From positions 1 through 64,000 of the forward strand of contig JALMLS010000174.1 of assembly GCA_038496445.1 (NCBI GenBank): a stretch of 64,000 nucleotides of DNA, given 5' to 3'. The position numbers and the translations under genes are program-made. The DNA is from Trichosphaerium sp. ATCC 40318 (lineage: Eukaryota; Discosea; Flabellinia; Trichosidae). Positions 20,880-31,764 of the stretch are shown in pieces; position 1 is the first letter of the stretch, and the number at the start of each line of letters is the position of its first letter. The notes under the pieces are model-generated. The model had not been told where the DNA came from. It saw nothing but the letters and a program-made list of their open reading frames with translations, and made no database searches.

Positions 20880-21013
20880 CAGTGGAATTGGACATGCAAA
20901 CTGCAAGTTTTGGGCATGTTTTTTTCCCAAATAAAAAGCAAGTTTCTCTTCCACATGCTGGCCACACAAATAGCATGTTTTTGGCACACATATTTTGTCC
21001 AATTTCACCACTG
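20880..21013. mobile_element. Short family A element (degenerate)
   Basis: Ends CAGTGGAATTGGACA and TGTCCAATTTCACCACTG form degraded family A TIRs. The interior has decayed GGGCATGTTTT units. About 134 bp. Confidence 0.6.
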
Positions 21014-21293
21014 TCCCATATTTTGGAAATGCATAAAACACTATGTTATAGAAAAAAAGCAAAACAATTTATTAAGAGTAAAAATGTGTTGTAATGTATT
21101 TGTAATGTTGTATATTTGCAATATGTGTGTCCAAAACATGTCATTTGTGTGGTTTAACCATGTTCTGTCCTTAATAGAAATTTGGCCAAAAATTCAATAA
21201 AAAAAAATGGAAAACTCAAAACTCAACCATCTCACCTCAAAGCCAATTGCCTTTGATCACTGACAATAACATGTATTTTCACACAAGTAAGCA
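21014..21293 (-). repeat. Partial older copy of the family A interior (inverted)
   Basis: This stretch resembles the reverse complement of the 3' half of 19424-20536, including the AAACTCAACCATCTCACC and CATGTATTTTCAC segments. It has more substitutions than the copy at 21331, so it is older. A truncated family B end (about 21294-21330) abuts it. Confidence 0.5.
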
Positions 21294-21330
21294 CAGTAGT
21301 AAAATCAGGAGTACAGATAATGTACAGGTA

Positions 21331-22139
21331 CAGTGGTGGAATCAGACAAAATATGCATGCCTAAAAGGTGCCATTTGCGTGTTTTAACCATGGCTTGTCC
21401 TTAATAGAAATTTGGCCAAAAATTCAAAATAAAAATGGAAAACTCAAAACTCAACCATCTCTCACCCCAAAGCCGATCGCCTCCAATCTTTAACAATAAA
21501 ACATGTATTTTCACCCAAGTAAGCAGTAGTTAGGTTTGTATCAGCATGGTTTTACAAGTAGGTGGAAAAATCTAAAAATACCCAAAAACCAACAATTTCT
21601 TGATTTTTCTATTTTTTGTGAATAACTCAGGTCTACTAGTATGAATCCTTTAAAAAACGAAGTATGGCCCAATATTAGGTATGATGCATGGTTTTGTGGT
21701 GGTTTGGGGTTTGGTGCCCCTTTTTAAGGCAAAAACAATAGAAAATAGGTATTTAGGGTAGTTTAAGGATATTATGGCTCAATAACTCCATTAAACCCCT
21801 TTTTAAAGACAATTATTGGATTTGAGATTTTTTGTCTAATTAGGTAAGTTCTTGCTTAAGTATTTACAATAAGGCAGGATTGGCGAAAAAAGCAGGTAAA
21901 ATGGCAAAAACATGAAGTCGGTTGATATAAACTGGGTATCATTTATGTGAGGATAGTTTTATGTAAAGTTTGTAATAATTGTACCAAACCTCTTTGTGTA
22001 TTGTAATAAATTGTTATTTTCTTTTCTTCTATAAAGTGGTGTTTTATGCATGTTCAAAACATGCAATATGCTTGGCAAATATGCGTGCCCAAAACGTGCC
22101 CAAAATGTGCAATTTGAGTGTCGTCTGATTCCACCACTG
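21331..22139 (-). mobile_element. Family A element in inverted orientation
   Basis: Ends CAGTGGTGGAATCAGAC and TGATTCCACCACTG are family A TIRs. The interior aligns over about 700 bp with the reverse complement of 19424-20536 at roughly 90% by eye. Together the two copies form a large inverted repeat with a spacer of about 0.8 kb. Non-coding. Confidence 0.7.
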
Positions 22140-22202
22140 AAAGGCCAGCCAATAAGTTGATGCTACTGCACAATTAATGTGCCATCTTTGACTCATTTAC
22201 AC

Positions 22203-22333
22203 AAAAAAAATTTAGTAAATTGAAAAACTATAAAACACACCTTAGAACTTCTTTTATCTAAATCAACACACATTTTATCATTAGCACCAATATCCACTGT
22301 TACTTTTGCTGCACATCCATTTGTATTATTTTG
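22203..22333 (-). pseudogene. Minus-strand ORF, downstream half, split by LINE insertion
   Basis: Removing 22334-24260 and one TSD copy joins this segment in frame to 24276-24353. The result is an ATG-initiated minus-strand frame of roughly 70 codons that reads through the target site and stops at about 22203 (FFLCK-stop). Whether the broken ORF was a host exon or part of an older element is not clear. Confidence 0.4.
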
Positions 22334-24260
22334 AACAAAACTTTCAAAGTAGAAAGAGGCACTGGTCAAGGTAATCCCCTCTCTCCCACACTGTTCGCTA
22401 TCATGTTAGAGCCGCTCAACAGAATGATTAATCAATGCAATGATGTCAAAGGTGCTCAAGCCATTTTTCTTCTCCTCAAACAAATCCTCTTTGCTGACGA
22501 CGCATTGCTAACCTCCTCATCCTCCTCTGATATTACGCTTTGCCTAGATATGATTAACAATTACTCTAAAGCATCTGGATTGTTCTTGAACAAAGCCAAA
22601 TGCTTTCAAATTAACGTTGTCAAAGATATAGAACAAGTACTTCCCTCTGCTTCTATTACTAAATACTTAGGCTTTGATTTGTCACCAGGTACCTCTCTCA
22701 CCTTCAACTTTCATAAGGCATTAGACGGTATCATCAAGTCTTTGAACTCATGGAAACCCTATGCTAGAACTCTCAAGGCCAAGCACTCAATACTCAGGAC
22801 GTATGCCCAATCACGTATCTTATATTTTGCTAGACCTCTGCAGATACCTTTGTGTATTGATAAGCAATGGCGTAACATTGTCAACTGGTTCATGTTTTAT
22901 GGCTATTATGACAGTGCTAACAATGTTTCCAAAGTCTACAATAACAACCACACTTATCGTTCTTCCTTAGGTTCTAGGACTGCTCTCCCTTTCCACTTGG
23001 GTGGGCTGTCTATCCCTGATATCTCCACCATAGCTGACAATTTTAAAGCTTCTCTTTGGTCTAGGCACCTCAACACAATCACACTGTATTCCGATCTCTG
23101 GGAATCTGGTCTTTCTGAAATAGGAAACTATTGTCATGACCAATGGCTCAAATTAGGTCGTGGTGTAAAAATTCCTCCTAATCAAACCTATGTCAAAGTC
23201 TCAGACATTGTCAAACATAATACCCCTGCTTCCAACCAGATTCACTGGCCACCTACTCTTCAAGCAATGATAGATCTAGGCTGGAAAGTTCATCTTATGC
23301 TCAAGTCTGTCAGTAAGCTTAGGGGAGTCAATAAACCTAGAGATATTCTTTGGAGATATCTGCTCAAGCTCCTTCCAGTCAAACATTCTGATGTTAAGTA
23401 TCCACTACACTGTCATTGTTTATTTTTTGAATGGGAATATGCTAATGCTATAGGTAGTATGCTCATCAAACACATTTCACCCTTCTTATCCTCCTGGTCT
23501 TTTAACACTCTTAAACTAACCACTAACAAAGAAAAAGCCATTCACATCAGCTCCATCATGCATTGCATTTGGAAGTGTCGCAACTCTCTTCTTCATGATG
23601 AAGCAACTCCAGTAGTTCACAAAGTTCTTTTCTGGCACCAACAAAATATTCTTGTTGCACTCAACATTGACAATTCACAGTGTGAAAATCCCCCAGATGA
23701 AGAAAAGTTCACTTATGTTGGCAATTTCTGGAAGTCCACGGGCTGGTTGGCAGATATCACCGATACCTGGGAAGATTGGGGTGCAGGCTTACCTCCTCCA
23801 CCTGAACCTCCTCCTTTACCAACTACACCTTCTAAAAACACCTATACAGTAGTAAGTACGTGGCACGTACGTATATAGTACGTGTGAAAAGTACGTGCCA
23901 CGTACGTATATTGTACGTGTGAAAAGTACGTGCCACGTACGTATATTGTACGTGTGAAAAGTACGTGCCACGTACGTATATTGTACGTGTGAAAAGTACG
24001 TGCCACGTACGTATATTGTACGTGTGAAAATCCCGATTTCACTACTGTATTAATTCAATTACTAACCACTTAACCCCCATTATTAGGTATAAAAGGAAAA
24101 AACACAACTATTACTCAAACTATGAAAGTTCAGATGAATGGGATGATGATCCATACTTTGATTTGTAAAAACCTAATGTAACCCAATTGCATGCGTGGTT
24201 ATTGTCGTCCACAGCACAATAAACCCACCTTTTTTTTGAAAAAAAAAAAAAAAAAAAAAA
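22334..24260 (+). mobile_element. 5'-truncated non-LTR retrotransposon (LINE) with poly(A) and 15-bp TSD
   Basis: The element encodes the second half of a LINE reverse transcriptase and its C-terminal region. Visible motifs are VERGTGQGNPLSPTLF (motif 4/B), FADDALL (active-site FADD), GLFLNKAKC and KYLGFDLSPG. It starts abruptly within the RT (5' truncation) and ends with an A-run at about 24239-24260. It is flanked by an exact 15-bp duplication, atttgtattattttg, at 22319-22333 and 24261-24275, the hallmark of target-primed reverse transcription. A family B TIR element (23847-24047) interrupts the ORF near its end. Across it the frame resumes (SDEWDDDPYFDL then TAA). The copy is dead but fairly young. 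The family cannot be fixed without a search; the L1/Tx1-like type is a guess. Confidence 0.9.
23847..24047 (+). mobile_element. TIR element, family B, with five 35-bp tandem units
   Basis: Inverted ends CAGTAGTAA... and ...TTCACTACTG are flanked by TA on both sides (23845-23846, 24048-24049). The interior 23856-24030 is five near-identical 35-bp units, each with GTACGTG, CACGTACGTA and GTACGTGTGAAAA. It is inserted in the LINE ORF, so it postdates the LINE. Non-coding. Confidence 0.85.
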
Positions 24261-24275
24261 ATTTGTATTATTTTG

Positions 24276-24353
24276 TCCAAGAGAGTAAAAAGACTGACAT
24301 AGATCATATAACTTTTCCACATTACCAAGATGTTTTTTCTTTGTCACATACAT
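24276..24353 (-). pseudogene. Minus-strand ORF, upstream half, split by LINE insertion
   Basis: Begins with ATG at 24353 and continues to the LINE 3' target-site copy. Its continuation lies at 22203-22333. A host gene exon or an older retroelement are both possible. Confidence 0.4.
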
Positions 24354-24484
24354 GAATATCTTTAGGCCCTTTTATATCTGAAATGTTGCTGCAAAAATCT
24401 TTGTTGTAAGCCTAATATGTACATTAATATTATGATAACACAAAAAAAGTGATATGTAAAATGTTTGAAAGGCTTACAATGTTA

Positions 24485-24750
24485 CAGTGGAATCAAACAG
24501 TGTGCAAATTGCATGTTTTGGACATGCATATTGCACATTTTGGGCATGCATAAAACACCATTTTGTAGAGAAAAAAGAAAATAATGATTTATTACAATAC
24601 ATAACAAATCCAATAATCATCTTTAAAAAGGGATTTAATGGAGTTATTGAGCCATAATATCCTTAAACTACCCTAAATACCTATTTTCTATCATTTTTGC
24701 TTTAAAAAGACACCAAACCCAAACCACCATGAAACCATGCATTGTACCTA
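24485..24750 (+). mobile_element. Truncated family A element
   Basis: It starts CAGTGGAATCAAACAG and continues with the same interior as 19700-20110 (AAACACCATTTTGTAGAG, TTTAATGGAGTTATTGAGCC and so on) but lacks the right TIR and much of the middle. It is decayed and non-coding. Confidence 0.55.
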
Positions 24751-24844
24751 AATATACATAATGTTACATTTTCTGAGCAGTTCATACAGTTAGACCAAAG
24801 TTATGCAATAAAACAACAAAATTCAGCAAAAAGCTACACATACA

Positions 24845-25993
24845 TTGTATGGGAAAAAGAGGTGTATACCTTGAGTGTATTTTCATTCCAACTATTAAGT
24901 GCAGAAATGTGCTCAATAAGCATATTGCCTACAGTGGTGGAATCGGACAGAACGTGAATCGCACGTTTTGGGCACGTTTATTGCAAATATACAACACGCA
25001 AATGGCACGTTTTGGGCACTTTTTGGGCACGTTTATTTTCCACGCAAATGGCACATTTTAAGCGTGCGTATTTTGTCCGATTCCACCACTGTACAGCTAC
25101 CACATAATTCCATGAAGAAAAAACAATGATGCTGAAGTGGGTATTGTGAGTTTGAATGCTTAACAGGAAGTAGTTTTAGTAAAAAGCCATAAAATGTCAC
25201 ATGGCCTATTGATTTCCAAGAAAACTGACAGATTTCAACATTTTGTGGAGTTTCCATCCTTTATCTCTCAATGTGGGGGGGCCTTAAGTTGTCTATTCTC
25301 TGCCATGCTTTAAACTTGCCTCAGCTTGTTGTTAGTGACCTTCATGAATATTTGTAATCATTGTTAAGAAGTACAATGGAATGTAGTTATTCAGTAAACT
25401 AGAATCATTTTTTTTGTATAGAAGGCAAATGATACCTCTACCAAACCACTTGTATCAATAAAAAGTGAAAACAAATGTCTAGTGATAGATGATCCAAGGT
25501 TTTTAAACAAACACATGCCCACACCATCTGGACCAAAAGCTTTGTTTGATGGCAAGGATTTGACAGCAGATAGTATTTTTTTTTTGTAATGGGCTTTGAC
25601 TTACTGGCAAAAATATGTACTTTGCAATAAACCTTCCAATAGGACAGAAAATCTGACAAGTCTGGTGGGTGGTTAAGTGTCTAAGTTCCTTTATACTTTG
25701 TGAAGCTTGCTTGCCTTCAAGTACTTTGGTAATGTATGGTGAATGAGTTTTCTCATTGGTACCACAAGAGATTTGGGAACACATGTATAAAAACTTGCAT
25801 CTTTCTGCCATGAGTTTATTATACTTAACTTCTTCTGCCAACAAGATAATATCATCATTAACAACCTTAAGAGTGTGTACTTCCTCCAAAAATTGTTGCA
25901 CAAGTTAAAAAACAGGTTTTGATTGGCTTTAACATCTTTCAAGAGGGCGACTTTGAGTTTGTTGTACTCAGACAGAAGTGACAATCCATTCAT
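24845..25993 (-). mobile_element. Decayed LINE copy with multiple frame breaks
   Basis: On the minus strand I read, in order, several frameshifted RT pieces. Around 25.5 kb is a KAFGPDGVGM box (early RT motif). Around 25.1-25.2 kb is KLLPVKHSNSQYPLQ, equal to the region near the C-terminus of the 22.3-kb LINE. Around 24.9 kb is VGNMLIEHIS. Premature stops and shifts are frequent, so it is non-functional. A family A element (24932-25091) interrupts it. Confidence 0.65.
24932..25091 (+). mobile_element. Compact family A TIR element (160 bp) with TA duplication
   Basis: Perfect TIRs CAGTGGTGGAATCGGACA / TGTCCGATTCCACCACTG, flanked by TA on both sides (24930-24931, 25092-25093). Only the GGCACGTTTTG-type arms remain and the 700-bp core is absent, so this is the minimal transposable form. 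It is inserted in a minus-strand LINE. Confidence 0.85.
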
Positions 25994-26059
25994 TCAACAA
26001 CTCACACAAAATGGTGGAAACACATGACAGAAAACTAACAAGGTATGGTCAAACACTCT

Positions 26060-26270
26060 GACTTGCAATACCCATTTTGTAGGTATTGTTTTGTTTTTTT
26101 TTTTGAAAATTGAGAATATGCCTTCACTATTGGTAATATGTTAATTAAACACATTTCTATAGAATTGTCAGGATTGTCTTCTGAGATAATCAAACACTGT
26201 ACCAACAAATTCACATATGTTTTTTCATACATTGCACAAAAATGCAAATATAAATGGATTTAGGACTAGG
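26060..26270 (+). mobile_element. Small LINE remnant next to CWF19L1
   Basis: The plus-strand frame EYAFTIGNMLIKHIS aligns with EYANAIGSMLIKHIS of the 22.3-kb LINE. It is a decayed fragment ending about ten bases before the CWF19L1 stop codon, and could supply part of that gene's 3' UTR. Confidence 0.5.
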
Positions 26271-26280
26271 AGACAACACT

Positions 26281-28526
26281 TTATTGTTGTGTATGGTCAT
26301 ATGGTTTAAACAAGGAGGTAAATTTTTTGGCTGTTTCTGTTTCTTTTTTTGTTGATTCAACACATTTAATCCAGGATGCATACTCTGCTCTACCAATTAC
26401 AGTTGTTATAACACGCCTAAGCAGTTTGTTTTAAGTCAAAAATTACTTTATACTTGTATACCTGCAAAATTCACGTGGTGGATAAGTATCATCAACCCTA
26501 CACTGTAATGTGGTGCCATCTGATATCTCAATGTGCAAAAAGTCATTATCACCAACAACCTAAGAGTACAGTTAGTATACAAGCATATATATAAGTAACC
26601 TAGCAATATTTAACACCAAACAACATATTTTTTGACATACACTCTTGAGTGTAGTATCTTTTGCTAGTGGTTCTATTGTTAGCTTTTTCTGTCTGCCATA
26701 ATCTTGAAATACAGCCCGTAAATCCTTCAGTTTATCCTTAGGCACAGCAATAGACTATGAAAGCACCATATATCAGTTTATAAGTTGATTGGCTAACAAC
26801 AATACCTGTACGCCCATGTGTTGCACCCTATTCTGGGTACGTGTGTTACGCTCAAAAAATACAACACCTGAGCCTTGCGCTTCATGCATTGCTATAATGT
26901 TCTTCTTGTAACTATTGCTCTATTAGCCGTTTACTCACCAACGCCAATATGTGTACGCAGCCATTTCCTTCATCTCGTCTTCATTGAGCTCAACTGAGCT
27001 TGCTTTGTGCTCTATTGGCACTTTTGCAAAAACTTTTAGGATTCATTGTATTTCAATATCAAAGACGTACCAATAATAACGTGCTGATTGTCTACAGGTC
27101 CCTTGGCCATCGCAACATACAAGTTATCACTAACACTCACTATGAGATGCCGTTCGATATCCGGGTTTGCGAGACAAAACCAACATTTGTCAGTTGACAG
27201 CTTGCCCTCTGCCAAGTGTTTCGAACGTTCCACCTTCTTACGCTTTCTAGCCCTTTTCGCTTGCTTTTCCTGATTGTTGAGCGTCTCCATATAACCTGTT
27301 GGTATCGCCCATCTAAATTGTTGAGGCTCTACAAAATAGCAAGCGAGTTAGTTCCCTTTACCATTATATTAACTCGCTATTGACGTTTACCTTCACGTGC
27401 TCTCTTCTTTGTATCTTTAGCTGGTAGGTATTTTACAAAAGGAATAGCCGTCGTTGTAGTAGGTATGGCAAGCAAACTCTCCTTGCTTTGTTCTGTGATT
27501 GGTGTCGTAGAAAACGCGTACAAAAACTAAGAGGTTATTAGCAAATTTGATAAGAAATTTTTACATACTTTTTGTTTCTTGGCATTGAACGCATCCCCCA
27601 GTGCATAAAATCTAGTCACTGGCCACTGCTTCTGTACTTTGCCAGTAAACTGTTTCCCATTGCTGTATGGTGGACGCTCATAAAATACAGATTGTCCTGA
27701 AGCGAACTAAAAAAAAAGAGGGCAAAATAAGTGCAATTGCCATTTAAAAATGTTGGTTAAACGCACGTGATATCGTGCTGCCATAAACGTTGCAACACGA
27801 GCCACAACAGGCTTTCCAACTGTATCATATTGCAACAAGGATATAGGTACAGAACCGGACTTGACATCTTTAAGAAGGCCGCGTGGCCAACTGTTCGACA
27901 ACAATACATCCACGCCTCCAAAGTCTTTGTGTTGTATTCTGGTGAGAAGTGCTGCAATGTCCGGATCCAGTCCTTTCTACAATTCCCACGTGATTAGACA
28001 CAATTACACATAGCACTGCATTGGGTTTATTAATATTACCTCTTTGTTGGCGCCTCCAGTTTCGACGAAGCCTATTGAGAAGCCGTCCACCTCAAAAATA
28101 CCAGCTTTGCCGAGATATGTCAAATTTTTGCATAATGTGCCTCCTGTGTTACAGTATTATTATTAAGACGGTATGGTGAGCGACATACCTTTGGTTAAAT
28201 TCATTTTTGACAGATACGCTGCACCATCTCCTTCTGTCGTTATAAAGTACGTAGGAACGGCAACTATTGCAATCAGGTGGTTTACGTGCTTTTATGGCGT
28301 ACTCTCTTTGGACCCATCTACATACGCTTCAATCTCTTTGCTCTTTCCAAAGAACGTGCCCACACATAGAACAAACGCGAAATTGTGCTTTTGGTGAAGC
28401 GAGGCAACTTTTGCGAACAATTTGTCCAAATTACCGTTGAGAGCACCCACAGCCAGTCTTAATGGCTTTAGTGTATAATTGGGGCCTTGTAGCGTACATT
28501 TTGCGGTTGGCAGGTGTAGAACTCAT
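26281..28526 (-). CDS. CWF19L1: CWF19-like protein 1 (Drn1/CWF19L1)
   Basis: Drn1/CWF19L1 helps lariat debranching and spliceosome turnover. The N-terminal metallophosphatase-like domain shows LRLAVGALNGNLDKLFAK, NFAFVLCVGTFFG, VPTYFITTEGDG, NLTYLGKAGIFEVDGF and VDVLLSNSWPRG. The CwfJ HIT-like domain starts CWFCLANPDIERHLIVSVSD and has HVIIEHKASSVEL and GSGVVFFERN. The CwfJ C-terminal domain ends WIKCVESTKK then LFKPYDHTQQ, stop at 26281. About twelve exons; the intron at 26912-26938 is only 27 nt. Exon 27391-27527 needs a one-base shift: its left part reads FLYAFSTTPITEQSKE and its right part FVKYLPAKDTKKRARE, in different frames. The start is uncertain. ATG at 28526 works if a 37-nt intron follows the first four bases. 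Confidence 0.85.
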
Positions 28527-28690
28527 TTTATGTATACTGGCTTATGCGCAACGGTACTACGGTATGAAATTACAGCAATCAAGAAACAAAAAAGTCAATA
28601 AAAGCCAGATTACGTGAAATGTGTTGTGACACTTTGGATTGAGGTACAAAACAAAGACAGTATTTAAAAAACAATTGGGAGGTATTCTAT

Positions 28691-31550
28691 TTAGGATTGT
28701 TTGGCAGGTTGTTTGAGATCTTTCATCAAGAGCATATTTTGACCTTCCTGAACGACGGTACCCTCGGTTATATACACCTCGCTTACAGTAGCATCAGCAA
28801 AGCAGGATATCTTGGTTTCCATTTTCATACTCTCCATAACGAGGAGCGTATCGCCCTTTTTCACGGCATCTCCAGCAGCGACACATATCTTTACAATCTT
28901 GCCTGCCATTTCGGCCTTGTATAGGGCACCTTGCAGTTTTTGTGCAGCCTGTGGGCGACGCAATCGGGGCGCCTTTACAAAAGTGCGTACGCCAAACGCA
29001 TGTGTGTGAACGTGAATCTTGCTCTTGGCTTGGTCAAAGCAGCATCGGTACTCTCTCCTCAACTTGTTCACTATGCAACTCAAAGTAGCAGTAGATACAC
29101 CTGGTGTGTGGCGCGCTTCTGACGTCATGCAGAGTGTCGCTTCTGTTGTGTGTTTCCCATCAATTGTTACAGTGAATGTTGGTACAGGCTTTTCCTGCAA
29201 AACACGGTATGCGATTGTGATTGGCTCATCAAGATAGGACACCGTCACGTGCTGATCCCTACAATTACCCACATCAGTCAACATGCTAACTACTACATTG
29301 TAGAAAGTAACGGGGTCGATGTAATTACCTGTACTGCACATTTCTGAATCCTGAAGGAATGTTACGCCATAAATGTCTTTGTACATTTCTGAGGTGCCTT
29401 CGATGTTGTGGTTAGTTACACAGCGTTGTGTACTTGTAAATTGCTGGGCTTTTGAGCAACAAAATGGTAAGAAAGGAAATCGCACCAATCAAACATTACA
29501 GCAACTGTAGCCATGTCACAAAGACCTTGCAGTGGTAACGCATCGAAAGCAGCACGGGTGTCAGCGAGGAGTTGTGTGCCAATGAGATTTGTTTGATAAT
29601 GGCCAGATAGGAAAGTAGGGTTTTCCAAGACCTAGTAGTAACAACTGTTTGAGTGCACGGTTGAAGCTTTTTGTTTTAAAACATACTTGTAGTAAAAAAT
29701 TTGTATTTGTGCGAATGCCAATCGTCACATTGTGTTGGAGAGCACGTGTCATCTTCATTATTGCTTCATCACGATTCTTGCCAAACGCAGTGATTTTGGC
29801 AACCATTGGATCATAATATATAGAGATATCCGAGCCTATATCATCCATCGCTTTAGCAACAGTTTTCCTAAAGTGCAAACAAAGAATCGTACCTGATGTT
29901 ATACCAGAATCGTAGCGAATAGAGTCCATGTTCACAGGCTTCCAATCTAGAATCTTGCCTACAGCAGGTGCGAAGTTGTTTGTAGGATCTTCGGCGTATA
30001 TACGACATTCTATAGCGTGACCAGCACTTCAATAGTCATTAATATAGGACATTGGTTTGGGGTGGAAATTTGGAATTTAGAATTAAACACATAATTAAAA
30101 GACAAAGAGTTCGATGACTAACCTTGTAATGGCGCTTTGTGTCAATCCCAATTGCTTTAAAGAAATGCCAGACGCGACTTTTATTTGTATTTCGACCAAA
30201 TCCAAGCCGGTTATTGCCTCAGTGATAGGATGCTCGACTTGTAGCCGTGTGTTTACTTCCAAAAAGTAATAATTCTTGTGTTCGTCCACAATCCACTCTA
30301 CAGTACCAGCGTTTCGGTAATTGATCGCGCGGGCAATAGCGACTGATGATTCACCCATGCGCTGGCGCAAATCCTATGCCAATATTTAGCATATAACAAA
30401 AAGCCCAAAAATAAAATCACAACTGGTATAATGGGTCATACCTCATCCACAAAGACACTTGGTGTTTCCTCTATAACCTTTTGATGACGCCTTTGTACTG
30501 AGCAATCGCGCTCGAACAGGTGCACGGTATCACCTGATGTGAGTGTCAATGGGAATATAGTTTGTAAAGGCGTACCATATTCGTCAGCCATGATCTGGAA
30601 CTCAATGTGCTTGACCAATGTAAAGTACTTTTCTAAAAGCACCTTCTCATCTCCAAAAGCTTCTCGCGCCTCCCTTTGTGCGCCTTCTATTTCGCTACGC
30701 AAGTCTTGATCCTTCCATACAACACGCATACCTATGCATTACCAATAAATATCAAATCATTTTTTTTGTGATCGGGACCCAAATTGTGACAGCTGACGTC
30801 TTGGCTGTACAAATGAGACAACGTACCCTTGCCACCACCGCCTGCAGACGCTTTAATGAGTACTGGATAACCAATCTTCTTGGCTTCTGCTATAAGGGTG
30901 GTCATATCCTGCTTGTCACCGTTGTAACTGTATAGTGTGAGTGCGCGGTTAAATTGTAATTTGTTGCTTGGTTGTGTGGAAATGTCAAACGTTGCGCAAA
31001 ACTGTTCTTACCCTGGAATCACAGGAATCTTGTTACTGTACGTCGATGACGTCAGTAGGTTCTTTGCAGCAATTTTGGAACCCATTGCCGCAATACTGGA
31101 TGAACGTGGGCCGATAAATATTATGCCGTTGTTTTCACAAGCTTTAGCAAAGGACTCGTTTTCGGCCAAAAAGCCGTACCCTGTCATAAATGGTTGGGAA
31201 CGTTTTGAATACCAAAAACTTTTGGTTTGTAACTAGTTTATGCTTTTACGCACCAGGGTGAAGAGCATCGGCGCCAGTGCGCTTCGCTGCTTCTATTATT
31301 TTATCTTGGCGTAAGTACGACTCTAGAGATGGCGCTGGCCCAAGCAAAATCGCCTCATCAGCGTATTTAACAAATGGGGCATGTTCGTCTGCTGTGGAAA
31401 ATACAGCTAAACGATTTGCGTTAAAATGTCGCTAATACACCATATATACGTACCAACCGTAGCAATACCAAGCTTTTTACATGTACGCATAACACGAAGG
31501 GCTATTTCGCCTCTATTCGCTACTAAAACCTTGGCTATCCGCTTTTGCAT
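28691..31550 (-). CDS. Biotin-dependent acyl-CoA carboxylase alpha subunit (MCC/PCC type)
   Basis: This subunit carries biotin carboxylase (ATP + bicarbonate) and biotin-carrier domains and works with a separate carboxyltransferase beta subunit, usually in mitochondria. Visible in order: [57 protein letters not shown] (ATP-grasp), [36 protein letters not shown] and [10 protein letters not shown]. The C-terminal carrier motif [11 protein letters not shown] contains the biotinyl Lys (codons near 28830). About a dozen exons fit, many in phase. The exons around 29.2-29.45 kb, in the linker before the carrier domain, are the least certain. The ATG at 31550 gives no obvious presequence, though an in-frame upstream extension without ATG exists, so a 5' exon may be missing. 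Methylcrotonoyl- or propionyl-CoA specificity cannot be decided from sequence. Confidence 0.85.
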
Positions 31551-31764
31551 GTTATTTGTACCAGTTCGAGACGAAGGAAAAACGTTACAATCAGAGCGCA
31601 AACCACTTAACACAATCCGCTTAAAGACTTCGTAAAATGCATAAAATCCATTACTACAGACTTGTGAACAATAGTACTTTGTATTTATAATTTACAGCTG
31701 GGTAAGGTAATGAGTGTTTCTTTTTTCTTATTTTTTTTCTTATTTGGTGGTGAGATATAGCATT

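Noticed and set aside
22331-23878. LINE reverse-transcriptase frame as a functional host gene
   Set aside because: It starts inside the RT domain, has poly(A) and target-site duplications, and is interrupted by another element, so it is a dead retrotransposon copy.
23842-24042. Minus-strand repeat protein frame
   Set aside because: It is the 35-bp tandem array of the family B element, with period 35 (not a multiple of three), so all frames rotate.
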